DNA of 7,452 nt, taken from contig CAKSPN010000081.1 in the NCBI GenBank assembly GCA_934481375.1, positions 1 through 7,452 on the forward strand, read 5' to 3'. The position numbers and the translations under genes are program-made. The DNA is from an uncultured Clostridia bacterium (GTDB lineage Bacteria > Bacillota > Clostridia > UBA1381). The notes below the pieces were generated by a model that was given only the letters and a program-made list of their open reading frames with translations, searched no databases and was not told the DNA's origin. Positions 1 through 6,583 of the stretch are shown piece after piece (position 1 is the stretch's first letter; the number at the start of each line of letters is the position of its first letter).

Positions 1-235
1 TGTTTACGAGATACAGCATATTATCGGTGTTGCATTTTGCCAAAAGCGCCTTTCCCGACGCAAGCAGCCCGACATTTGTAAAATATGTATCCCAGTAATA
101 CAGTTCGTTAAAATGTCCGACAGCCGGAACGGTGTACGGATACGGAAGTCCGATAAGCGTGCCGTCGTCCTCCCTGTTTTCTTTTATACATTCGTCCCAG
201 TGTTCGGATATGTATTTTTCAATTTTGTTTTCCAT
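1..235 (-). CDS. GH37 trehalase-like glycoside hydrolase, N-terminal fragment
   Basis: Partial gene; only the first 78 codons lie in the window and the 3' part continues past the left edge. The reading frame is open throughout. The start is the ATG at 235-233, preceded at good spacing by an AGAGGAAA ribosome binding site. Residues 37-52 read PAVGHFNELYYWDTYF, which closely resembles the first trehalase (GH37) signature, PGGRFxExYYWDSYF, a part of the sugar-binding face of the (alpha/alpha)6 barrel. No signal peptide is seen, so the enzyme is probably cytoplasmic. The arginine of the classical GGRF motif is replaced by His41, so trehalose as the substrate is not assured; other GH37- or GH63-like alpha-glucosidases of this fold are possible. 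The catalytic acids lie outside the window. It has its own promoter and is insulated from ridA by a terminator. Family assignment is fairly firm, substrate is inference. Confidence 0.75.
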   Translation of the reverse strand, partial: MENKIEKYISEHWDECIKENREDDGTLIGLPYPYTVPAVGHFNELYYWDTYFTNVGLLASGKALLAKCNTDNMLYLVN

Positions 236-266
236 AATAATTTCCTCTTTTCCAAGCAGTAACAAT

Positions 267-296
267 ATTATATCACGCAAATGTTTTATATGTCAA
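267..296 (-). promoter_or_regulatory. Consensus sigma-A promoter of the GH37-like gene
   Basis: Read on the minus strand, a TTGACA -35 (291-296) and a TATAAT -10 (267-272) are separated by 18 bp, and a TG one base before the -10 makes it also an extended -10. Predicted transcription starts near 260, giving a leader of about 25 nt that carries the AGAGGAAA binding site. All twelve hexamer bases match consensus, so strong expression is expected unless a repressor acts here. The -35 lies immediately beyond the U-tract of the upstream terminator. Confidence 0.8.
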
Positions 297-299
297 TGC

Positions 300-334
300 A
301 AAAAAAGAAATCCCGATAGGGATTTCTTTTTTTT
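300..334 (-). terminator. Intrinsic terminator after ridA
   Basis: The stem AAGAAATCCC / GGGATTTCTT closes a 4-nt loop (315-318) and is extended by A/T pairs on both sides. On the minus strand it ends in a run of U residues from 306 to 300. It starts one base past the ridA stop codon and sits just before the GH37 promoter, so it ends the ridA transcript. The A and T tracts on both flanks could let it work in either direction. Confidence 0.85.
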
Positions 335-335
335 G

Positions 336-710
336 CTATTTAAGTTCCGCTATTGCCTCTACTTCAAGCAATACTCCCTTCGGGAGCTTTGCAACCTCCA
401 CGCACGAACGTGCCGGGAAAGGCTCCGTGAAATAGTTTGCGTATATTTCGTTTATCTTTGCAAAATCGTCCATATTCTGAATAAACACCGACGTTTTTAC
501 AACATTATCAATACTTGTGCCGGCTGCCTCAAGCAGATTTTTCACGTTTGTGAACGCCTGATTTGCCTGTGCTTCAACGCCCTCGGGAATTTCGCCCGTT
601 GACGGATTTACAGGAATTTGACCCGACGCAAAAACCATATTCCCCGTTACAATTGCCTGTGAATACGGACCTATTGCCGCCGGTGCATTGTTTGTTTTAA
701 TTTCTTTCAT
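336..710 (-). CDS. ridA: RidA family 2-iminobutanoate/2-iminopropanoate deaminase
   Basis: 124-residue member of the RidA/YjgF/UK114 family, close to the usual 125-130 residues. RidA is a cytoplasmic trimer that hydrolyses reactive enamine/imine intermediates released by PLP enzymes such as threonine dehydratase, yielding 2-oxoacids and ammonia and protecting other PLP enzymes. The sequence aligns readily with E. coli RidA from memory: NAPAAIGPYSQA near the N-terminus (Tyr16), SGQIPVNP at 29-36, and the signature FPARSCVEVAKLP at 98-110. The substrate-carboxylate arginine is Arg101 (E. coli Arg105), with Cys103 beside it and Glu116 in the place of Glu120, so the active site appears complete and imine deaminase activity is plausible. 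The ATG at 710 has a GGAGG site about 8 nt upstream. It lies 24 bp after the zinc-ribbon membrane gene, with no promoter seen between, so the two are likely cotranscribed; a terminator follows directly. Confidence 0.95.
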   Translation of the reverse strand: MKEIKTNNAPAAIGPYSQAIVTGNMVFASGQIPVNPSTGEIPEGVEAQANQAFTNVKNLLEAAGTSIDNVVKTSVFIQNMDDFAKINEIYANYFTEPFPARSCVEVAKLPKGVLLEVEAIAELK

Positions 711-734
711 TTGTAAAACCTCCGTTTAATGTAT

Positions 735-1586
735 TTATGATAATCTTATCAGATAACATACTACGCTGAATATAATGAACAATCCGAGCATCATTGCATA
801 TATGATTTTTCCCGAGGATTTTGTCACCCATTCGGTTTTCAGTCCCTCATAGGTCAGTACCGCCCACATCGACGCTCCGCACAGAATTAAAATCATAAGC
901 GTTGTTGACGAGAACACACTGCACACCGCACCGATAAGTCCGACTATAGCCAGCGGTATTCCCGTAAGCGCAAACCTCTGCGAAAAATCCCAATAGCGTG
1001 TATCAAGCCTGAATATCAGACGGTTTATTCCGTAGAACACTCCGCTGTATATGAAGAACATCAGAACACCGCTCAATGCACCCGACAAAGCAATCAGCAA
1101 AAATTCAAGCACATTTCTGTAACCCGTACCGTTAAACGATATAAGCGACGCCAGCATTGCAAACGGACCTCTGCGCACGTTTGTAAGTATAAAATACATA
1201 CTTATCCATATAAGAGCGCCCTGAACAGCCGTCAGCACCATTATCAGAAGCTTGCTGATATACGGAGGATTGATTACCGTTTCTATCGGTGATTTGAAGA
1301 ATTGCTTTACAACCGCAAACAGGTTTTTGGATACGTTCTCGCCCGAACGGTTGACCGAGCGTTTCATTTTATGCCTGTTCCACGCCTGTTTTGCTTTGCC
1401 CTCTTTTTTTGTATATCCCGTCTGGTACGTGTTCTGACTGTAATTGGGGTCATACGAATTATTCTCACGCTCACCGTTTTCGGCGGCGGACGCATTGTTT
1501 TTTGCGTTTCTGTGTGCCACACTCTGCGGACAATCGCACACTTCGCCCTTTTCCAGTTCTTTACCGCAATAAATACAGCTTCTCAT
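735..1586 (-). CDS. Zinc-ribbon, five-helix membrane protein (Yip1-like), function unknown
   Basis: 283 residues. The N-terminus has a small zinc ribbon, Cys4-x2-Cys7 and Cys17-x-Cys19, followed by a hydrophilic, Asn/Gln/Tyr- and Lys-rich linker (about 20-85) and an amphipathic stretch with FFKSPIETV (96-104). Then come about five hydrophobic segments, near 111-135, 158-188, 204-225, 228-246 and 260-280. A zinc ribbon joined to five helices resembles the Yip1/YIF-like membrane proteins of Firmicutes, but I do not recognise a specific family and no enzymatic motif is visible. There is no signal peptide, so the zinc ribbon probably faces the cytoplasm. The start is set by a GGAG site at 1593-1596, six bases before ATG. 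It has its own promoter and a GC-rich leader hairpin, and sits 24 bp upstream of ridA. Its role is unknown; the ridA link may only be transcriptional. Confidence 0.8.
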   Translation of the reverse strand: MRSCIYCGKELEKGEVCDCPQSVAHRNAKNNASAAENGERENNSYDPNYSQNTYQTGYTKKEGKAKQAWNRHKMKRSVNRSGENVSKNLFAVVKQFFKSPIETVINPPYISKLLIMVLTAVQGALIWISMYFILTNVRRGPFAMLASLISFNGTGYRNVLEFLLIALSGALSGVLMFFIYSGVFYGINRLIFRLDTRYWDFSQRFALTGIPLAIVGLIGAVCSVFSSTTLMILILCGASMWAVLTYEGLKTEWVTKSSGKIIYAMMLGLFIIFSVVCYLIRLS

Positions 1587-1602
1587 ATATATCTCCGTTT
1601 CT

Positions 1603-1619
1603 GCCGCCCCCTCGGCGGC
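1603..1619 (-). other. GC-rich hairpin in the leader of the zinc-ribbon gene
   Basis: The inverted repeat GCCGCC / GGCGGC with a 5-nt loop lies between the predicted transcription start (about 1630) and the GGAG site at 1593-1596. In the minus-strand RNA it would sit near the 5' end, about 6 bases before the ribosome binding site. It may stabilise the message or modulate ribosome access. It has no U-tract in the minus direction, so it is not a terminator for the upstream glycosyltransferase gene. Confidence 0.5.
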
Positions 1620-1636
1620 TTTTAAACTATATCTAT

Positions 1637-1665
1637 AATATAGACCCTTATTTGTGAAAAGTCAA
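1637..1665 (-). promoter_or_regulatory. Promoter of the zinc-ribbon protein-ridA unit
   Basis: On the minus strand TTGACT (1660-1665) and TATATT (1637-1642) stand 17 bp apart, five of six consensus bases in each hexamer with ideal spacing. Predicted start is near 1630, leaving a leader of about 44 nt. It lies in the 107-bp gap after the glycosyltransferase gene, where no terminator is seen, so it probably adds to any read-through from upstream. Confidence 0.7.
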
Positions 1666-1673
1666 CATATCAA

Positions 1674-1692
1674 CTGTAAACATTCTGTAAAC
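1674..1692 (-). repeat. Tandem GTTTACAG repeat upstream of the -35 (possible operator)
   Basis: Two exact copies of GTTTACAG (minus strand; 1674-1681 and 1685-1692) are separated by 3 bp, so their repeat length is 11 bp, about one helical turn. They cover roughly -44 to -62 relative to the predicted start, a common activator position, and begin two bases past the glycosyltransferase stop codon. No regulator can be named; a binding role is inference. Confidence 0.35.
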
Positions 1693-1693
1693 T

Positions 1694-3274
1694 CTATTTG
1701 TAAAGCCTCGTTTCAAACTCACGCATGGTGCTTTCGCTTACCTGTTTGGTACGCTTATAAAGCTTTACCTTTAATCCGTTTATGTCCGTTTCGTATTCGG
1801 AGAGTTCCTCGTATGCCGTTGCAAAATCGGCATACGCCTCAAAGCTTCTGACCGCCTCGGTAACGACCGTCTGATTTTCCTTTGCCAGATGAGTCTGCGC
1901 CGGGAACACGGCAAGAATATAATTCACATTGTAAAATGCGTTCATATCTCTGTCCCTTGAGTCTACCTGCGGCAAAGATACTATATAATTTTCACGGCTG
2001 CACCTCTCTCCGAGCGATGCCTGAACATTCTTTAAAATATCCTCGTTTATTACAAACGACGATGCCAGAACGCCCAGCGTCTCCCCATCGCCGACAACGC
2101 CGTCAAGCCTGTTTTTCAAATCAAGTATCTGATGTGTATCGGTACGTGTTTTCGGGAGCATTGAAAAATCGGGAATTACGGCATAATGCCTAATTTCCGA
2201 TATGCTCTGCGGCTGTTTTATCGGAATACACGGGTTTACCATCTGTGCCAATGCCAATACTATTGCCGCCGCAAGCATATACCCCGTTGAAATATGCTTT
2301 ATAAGTATAATGCAAAGCATTATTATGGACGGCACGTACAACAGCAAATGCTGCTGACCGTGTGTCTGTGTAAACACAAACATCACAAAGCACACGCACA
2401 TCTGTATCCACATAAATACGGTGCGTTTTTCGCCCCTTTTCACCATTGCCGCAATGCTTCCGCCCAAAAGCGCAAGCAGGAAAAGTATGCCGAAATATCT
2501 TGTTAAAAGCTTAAAATCAATACTCAGTGCAAATTTATATCCCGAATACAGCGTGCCGTAGTCCTGCATAAGCTTTCCGAACAGAAATCCGCGGAAACAC
2601 AAAAGCAAAAACAATCCTGCCGACGCCCCCGTAACAAGCACGGGGATTTTTTTTCGTCCGAACAAAAGGCAGTCCGCCGCCATTGCGGTGATGAAGGACA
2701 CCGAGAAAAACGCATACCATCTGCGCCAAACCATTGCAAGCACAAGCAGTATTCCTATCGCTATGCTGTACGGTATTGCAAGCTTTTCCCTTTTCGGATA
2801 ATACAGCGAGTAGCACAAAAGGCATATAAACAATCCGCCTATATCGACAAAGCCGTTAAGCGTCAGAAACAGCATTACAGGGCATAAAAGCACTGTCAAT
2901 ACCGTTGTTACGGCAGGCGCTTTTCCGAGCTTTTTTGCAAGAAAATATATCATCACGTATGACGGAATAAGATACGTGTTCACAAGCCCCAGTATATATA
3001 CAAGTCTTGATTCGCCGAATACTTTTACATAAAATGCGCTTATCACGCCTGCCGCATAGTTATAATCCTGTGTGGAAACGGAATTATAAACATCACGCCA
3101 GAACTGCATAGAAATATCACGTTTGGCAAGATTTCTCGCAATGTCCCAATAGGTTGCGTCGTCCCAGAAGTATATATTTTTACCGCATTTTATATACAGC
3201 ACCGCAATAAGATTTACCGCAAAAACGGATAATACAAGCAAAATCACGTTTACGGCAGTTTTCCTTTTTTCCAT
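1694..3274 (-). CDS. GT-C fold integral membrane glycosyltransferase (ArnT/PMT-like)
   Basis: 526 residues. A first membrane helix (about 8-28) is followed by the extracytoplasmic loop motif FWDDATYWDIA at 36-46. Its paired Asp38-Asp39 and Asp44 match the acidic loop-1 motif of GT-C enzymes (GT39/GT83-like), which use polyprenyl-phosphate sugars on the outer face of the membrane. About ten further hydrophobic segments run to residue 345, with a HGQQHLLLYVPS stretch at 305-316. The last 175 residues (from about 350) are soluble and probably extracytoplasmic, with no domain I recognise. Donor and acceptor cannot be told; a cell-wall polymer, lipid or protein are all possible. The ATG at 3274 has a perfect AGGAGG site that overlaps the stop codon of the SNF2 gene 9 bp upstream, so translation is probably coupled. 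No terminator follows. The acidic motif plus topology make the superfamily likely, the exact family unsure. Confidence 0.75.
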   Translation of the reverse strand: MEKRKTAVNVILLVLSVFAVNLIAVLYIKCGKNIYFWDDATYWDIARNLAKRDISMQFWRDVYNSVSTQDYNYAAGVISAFYVKVFGESRLVYILGLVNTYLIPSYVMIYFLAKKLGKAPAVTTVLTVLLCPVMLFLTLNGFVDIGGLFICLLCYSLYYPKREKLAIPYSIAIGILLVLAMVWRRWYAFFSVSFITAMAADCLLFGRKKIPVLVTGASAGLFLLLCFRGFLFGKLMQDYGTLYSGYKFALSIDFKLLTRYFGILFLLALLGGSIAAMVKRGEKRTVFMWIQMCVCFVMFVFTQTHGQQHLLLYVPSIIMLCIILIKHISTGYMLAAAIVLALAQMVNPCIPIKQPQSISEIRHYAVIPDFSMLPKTRTDTHQILDLKNRLDGVVGDGETLGVLASSFVINEDILKNVQASLGERCSRENYIVSLPQVDSRDRDMNAFYNVNYILAVFPAQTHLAKENQTVVTEAVRSFEAYADFATAYEELSEYETDINGLKVKLYKRTKQVSESTMREFETRLYK

Positions 3275-3279
3275 ATCTT

Positions 3280-3285
3280 CCTCCT
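3280..3285 (-). promoter_or_regulatory. AGGAGG ribosome binding site overlapping the SNF2 stop codon
   Basis: A perfect AGGAGG lies 5 bases before the glycosyltransferase ATG, and its first two bases are the last two of the helicase TAG stop (3284-3286). This fixes the start at 3274 and suggests that ribosomes ending the helicase re-initiate on the next gene. Confidence 0.85.
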
Positions 3286-6200
3286 ACTCAAACAGCGACA
3301 TTATCTCATCATTCGACAAGTTTCCGAATGTTTCCGTGTTTACTTTCACAATATCGTCCGCAAGCGAGCGCTTTGACTCCTGCAATTTTAGAATTTTTTC
3401 CTCTATAGTCCCCTTTGCTGCAAGTTTTATCACCTGTACGGCTTTTTTCTGACCTATGCGGTACGCACGGTCGCTCGCCTGATCCGTCACTGCCGGGTTC
3501 CACCACGGGTCGTAATGGATAACCATATCCGCACCGACAAGATTAAGTCCCGTACCGCCGGCTTTAAGCGAAATCAAAAACACCTCACGTTCACCGCCGT
3601 TAAATCTGTCAGCCATTTCCGCACGCTCATACGACGGCGTCTGACCGTCAAGATAAAAGCAGTCGATTTTTAATGCTTTCATCTGCTCACGTATTATCGA
3701 GAGCATTGACGTAAACTGCGAAAATATGAGTATCCTGTGCCCCGAACCGACTCCGCTCCCGACAAGCTCCATAAGCATATCCAATTTTCCGCTCCCCTTG
3801 CGGTATGCCTCGTCAAACAGCGACGGATGACAGCATATCTGCCTTAACCGCATAAGCAGTGACAAAATACGCATCTTCCCTTTTCCGCCCTCGCCGAGCA
3901 GTGCTGCGGTTTCGTTCTTTGCAAGAGCAAGATACGCCGAATACATTTTCTTCTGCTCCGCCGTAAGTTCCGCATACATCGTGTTTTCTATCTTTTCGGG
4001 CAATTCGCTCAAAACGTTCGCTTTCATACGTCGCAGAATAAACGGGCGTATTTTCGCTTTCAAATCAGCCGCCGCAAATCCGTCTGCGTCACGCATTATC
4101 GGGTATTCGTACCTGTTTCTGAATTCGTTTAATCCGTACAGATACCCGTGCATAACAAAATCAAACACCGACCACAACTCGCTTAATGAATTTTCTATAG
4201 GCGTACCCGTTACGGCAAATTTATGAAGTGCCTTTATCTTTTTCACGCTTTTTGCGTTTATTGTTGACGGATTTTTAATATGCTGAGCCTCGTCTATAAA
4301 GCAATATTGGAATGTTATATCTTCATACAGCGCCGAGTCACGCCTTAATATCGGATACGATGTTATGACAAACTCATAATCGTTTACCGATTTTATACGT
4401 TCCGTGCGCTCCGCCTTACTGCCGTCTATAATTATCGCCTTTGCGTCGGGTACAAAGCGTTCTATTTCGTTGAGCCAGTTATACACAAGTGCACTCGGCG
4501 TTATGATAAGCGTAGGTCCGTTCGGCTTTTCACCATGCACAAACGCCAGTACCTGCAATGTTTTTCCCAAACCCATATCGTCCGCAAGTATTCCGCCGAA
4601 ATTAAGTTCCGAAAGCTGTTTTAACCATTTCACGCCGTCATACTGATACGGACGTATAACTTTTTTCAGATTTTCGGGGATTTTCGGCTCAATGCTTTTT
4701 ACCTTTTCTATATAATCGATAAAGCTTTCCTTATGCTCTATGCTGTCAAGTGCAGACAAATACAGTGCCTGGTATTTCGGTAAGAATTTCTTTCTGTTCT
4801 GCAAATCGCCCTCGCCGAAATCAAGACGTTCGAGAAGTGAAAATACCTCCGTTTTCTCGTTCTTGTCAAGGCTTACAAATCTGCCGTCCTTAAGTCTGTA
4901 AAACGGTCGTTTTAATTTAACGGCTTTCAGTATTCCCGAAATCTGCTCATAAGTAAGACTGCTCTCAAAATCCGCCTCAAGCAGGTCAACTCCGCTGTTA
5001 TACCGTACCGATGCGGATATATCCGCATCATTTGCCGCCAATGCCTTGAATTTGTCGGAGGCAATCACCTCCGCACGTGCCTCAAGATACGGCACGTCAT
5101 CGGTCAGAAATTCGTATATGTCCGCATTGTCATACAGCGTGTATGTTCCGTCCGCAAGCGAAAAATGCGAGAACACGTCAAGTATTTCCGACTCCTCCGA
5201 ATATTTTCTTACTATTATCTTTCTGCTTTCAACTTTTTCATCGGGAATACGCATCGTAATACTGCCGTAGCTTACGGTAACAACTGCGCTTATACCTTTT
5301 CCGTCAACGTCAAGATACACCTTAAACACAGGCGTTTCGTTCACTATGGTTTCGTCAAGCCCACGTGTGATAACGCCGTGCTTTCCTCTGAGCACAGGCA
5401 GTACCTCCGCCGCAAATTCGATTGTATTGTCCCCCTTAAAGCTTATCTGCGTTCTGTTATCCCTTGCAAGCGCACGGTAAACGGGCATAAAATAACTGCG
5501 CCATTCCGCACTTGTACGGTAAATAACGTCCTCATACAAAAACCAACTGCCGTCCTGCGTGAGCGCACAGCCGTATTCGCTTACGGACATATTTATCTCT
5601 CCGTCTGCGGCATCAATATCTATTATAATATCGGGATTATCATTTTCGATATGCATATCCGTAACCGCCATACCGTCAAATACAAGCGTAAAGTCCGCAT
5701 CGCAAAGGAGCGGAAATATACGTGCGGCGCATTTTTCCCCGAACGGCGTGCGGTATATGGCTTTGGTATAAAGCGGATTTTGTATTGAGCGTGCCTCGTA
5801 CGACTCCGCAAGAATATCGAGTATCTCTTTCTGCTCACGGTAAAAATACGTTTCCGACGGCTTGTACTGCGTACTCCTGTTAATCAAAAATTCTCTGCCG
5901 TTTAAATATGCGTCAAGAAAATTCTCTATTCCCTGCATTTCGCCGCTGCCCGTTTCAAGCGCCATCGAATACGACATTCCGCCGTGCGGCAGCCTGTCCG
6001 CATACAAAATGAATTTTATATATATAGGCTGTTTTTCCGTATGCATCTGCGAATACTCGGCACACAGCAAACCTGCAATCGCATCGTTGCGGTCAAAAAA
6101 CGTGTCGCTTTCCTCAAGCTCCGCCTGACGCTGTTTCAGCGCCGCAACTATATGCTTGCACATTGCGCCCATGGTTTCGTAATACGGACATGTACACATA

Positions 6201-6388
6201 TAGTCGCCTATCCCGTTTTCGTCAAACTTCACCTGTACATTATATATGTCCTCGCCGTCAACAACGGCATTTATTAAATTGTCGCTTCTCTTTCTTAAAT
6301 GTACACGTCCCTCTCGGTGATATTCAAGCCCTCGCTTGTATATCGTGGCGGAACACGCTCTCTTTATAAGTTCATCGGTAATTTTCAT
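3284..6388 (-). CDS. SWIM zinc-finger SNF2 family ATPase/helicase
   Basis: 1034 residues, a size normal for bacterial SNF2 proteins of this architecture. A SWIM zinc finger is near the N-terminus (Cys65-x-Cys67 ... Cys77-x-His79). A long middle region (about 90-560) resembles the bacterial SNF2-associated domain. The C-terminal half is a complete SNF2 motor: RPYQYDGVKWL (579-589), Walker A DDMGLGKT (603-610), DEAQ box (699-702), TGTP (727-730), FSQFTSML (889-896), LKAGGTGLNL (941-950) and the arginine-finger motif QASDRAYRIGQ (970-980). All core ATPase residues are present, so it should be an active DNA-dependent ATPase that translocates on or remodels protein-DNA complexes; strand separation is not expected for SNF2 motors. 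The SWIM finger probably binds nucleic acid or protein. The ATG at 6388 has a GGGGGAT site. It is the first gene of a minus-strand unit and is divergent from the HAD gene. RapA- or defence-type roles are possible but no partner supports either. Confidence 0.93.
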   Translation of the reverse strand: MKITDELIKRACSATIYKRGLEYHREGRVHLRKRSDNLINAVVDGEDIYNVQVKFDENGIGDYMCTCPYYETMGAMCKHIVAALKQRQAELEESDTFFDRNDAIAGLLCAEYSQMHTEKQPIYIKFILYADRLPHGGMSYSMALETGSGEMQGIENFLDAYLNGREFLINRSTQYKPSETYFYREQKEILDILAESYEARSIQNPLYTKAIYRTPFGEKCAARIFPLLCDADFTLVFDGMAVTDMHIENDNPDIIIDIDAADGEINMSVSEYGCALTQDGSWFLYEDVIYRTSAEWRSYFMPVYRALARDNRTQISFKGDNTIEFAAEVLPVLRGKHGVITRGLDETIVNETPVFKVYLDVDGKGISAVVTVSYGSITMRIPDEKVESRKIIVRKYSEESEILDVFSHFSLADGTYTLYDNADIYEFLTDDVPYLEARAEVIASDKFKALAANDADISASVRYNSGVDLLEADFESSLTYEQISGILKAVKLKRPFYRLKDGRFVSLDKNEKTEVFSLLERLDFGEGDLQNRKKFLPKYQALYLSALDSIEHKESFIDYIEKVKSIEPKIPENLKKVIRPYQYDGVKWLKQLSELNFGGILADDMGLGKTLQVLAFVHGEKPNGPTLIITPSALVYNWLNEIERFVPDAKAIIIDGSKAERTERIKSVNDYEFVITSYPILRRDSALYEDITFQYCFIDEAQHIKNPSTINAKSVKKIKALHKFAVTGTPIENSLSELWSVFDFVMHGYLYGLNEFRNRYEYPIMRDADGFAAADLKAKIRPFILRRMKANVLSELPEKIENTMYAELTAEQKKMYSAYLALAKNETAALLGEGGKGKMRILSLLMRLRQICCHPSLFDEAYRKGSGKLDMLMELVGSGVGSGHRILIFSQFTSMLSIIREQMKALKIDCFYLDGQTPSYERAEMADRFNGGEREVFLISLKAGGTGLNLVGADMVIHYDPWWNPAVTDQASDRAYRIGQKKAVQVIKLAAKGTIEEKILKLQESKRSLADDIVKVNTETFGNLSNDEIMSLFE
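5010..5029. repeat. 20-bp perfect palindrome inside the SNF2 gene
   Basis: The left half GATGCGGATA is followed directly, without spacer, by its exact complement TATCCGCATC. It encodes residues D-A-D-I-S-A-S of the helicase middle region. In a random sequence of this length a 20-bp perfect palindrome would be expected well under once (about 0.007). It may be a chance product of coding, a protein-binding site, or a hairpin in the message. Confidence 0.6.
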
Positions 6389-6430
6389 ATATCCCCCGCC
6401 GGAATTATTAATATTTTTTTGTATCAGTAC

Positions 6431-6459
6431 ATTATACCACGTTTTCCACGGTTTTACAA
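6431..6459 (-). promoter_or_regulatory. Promoter of the SNF2-glycosyltransferase unit
   Basis: On the minus strand TTGTAA (6454-6459) and a perfect TATAAT (6431-6436) are 17 bp apart. The start is predicted near 6424, giving a leader of about 36 nt to the ATG at 6388. A-rich DNA lies upstream of the -35. The spacer holds two CGTGG copies 9 bp apart (6437-6441 and 6446-6450), which could be a regulator site. Confidence 0.75.
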
Positions 6460-6546
6460 GTATTTTTTATGTTATATTTGAGTATTTACGGCGTGCCTGT
6501 TTGCTATATATTGTCTATTTTTGCTGTAGAAAATTAATTAATAGTA

Positions 6547-6555
6547 TGGTAAAAT
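6547..6555 (+). promoter_or_regulatory. Extended -10 promoter of the HAD phosphatase gene
   Basis: TGGTAAAAT matches the extended -10 form TGnTATAAT with one mismatch. Nothing strong sits at the expected -35, which fits an extended -10 promoter; TTGCTG at 6521-6526 would instead pair with TATGGT (6545-6550) at 18 bp. The start would be near 6562, giving a leader of about 22 nt. It is divergent from the helicase promoter about 90 bp away. Confidence 0.5.
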
Positions 6556-6583
6556 ATTATAAACGATTGGAAAGGTTGATTTT

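Noticed and set aside
132..602. 156-codon plus-strand open frame
   Set aside because: It spans the GH37 start, its promoter, the terminator and most of ridA on the opposite strand, so it cannot be a real gene.
1603..1623. Plus-strand terminator reading of the GCCGCC/GGCGGC hairpin followed by TTTT
   Set aside because: No plus-strand gene ends upstream of it and the T-run is only four bases.
1810..1836. 9-bp inverted repeat CGTATGCCG/CGGCATACG with 9-nt loop near the 3' end of the glycosyltransferase gene
   Set aside because: It is inside the coding region with no U-tract; repeats of this size are expected by chance about once in several such windows.
5165..5788. 207-codon plus-strand open frame opposite the SNF2 gene
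   Set aside because: It lies entirely antisense to well-conserved helicase sequence, has no family resemblance or ribosome binding site, and its composition is that of a shadow frame.
3284..6388. Phage-defence island built around the SNF2 ATPase (DISARM-like)
   Set aside because: No methyltransferase, phospholipase D, nuclease or other defence gene accompanies it, and the neighbours are housekeeping-type genes.
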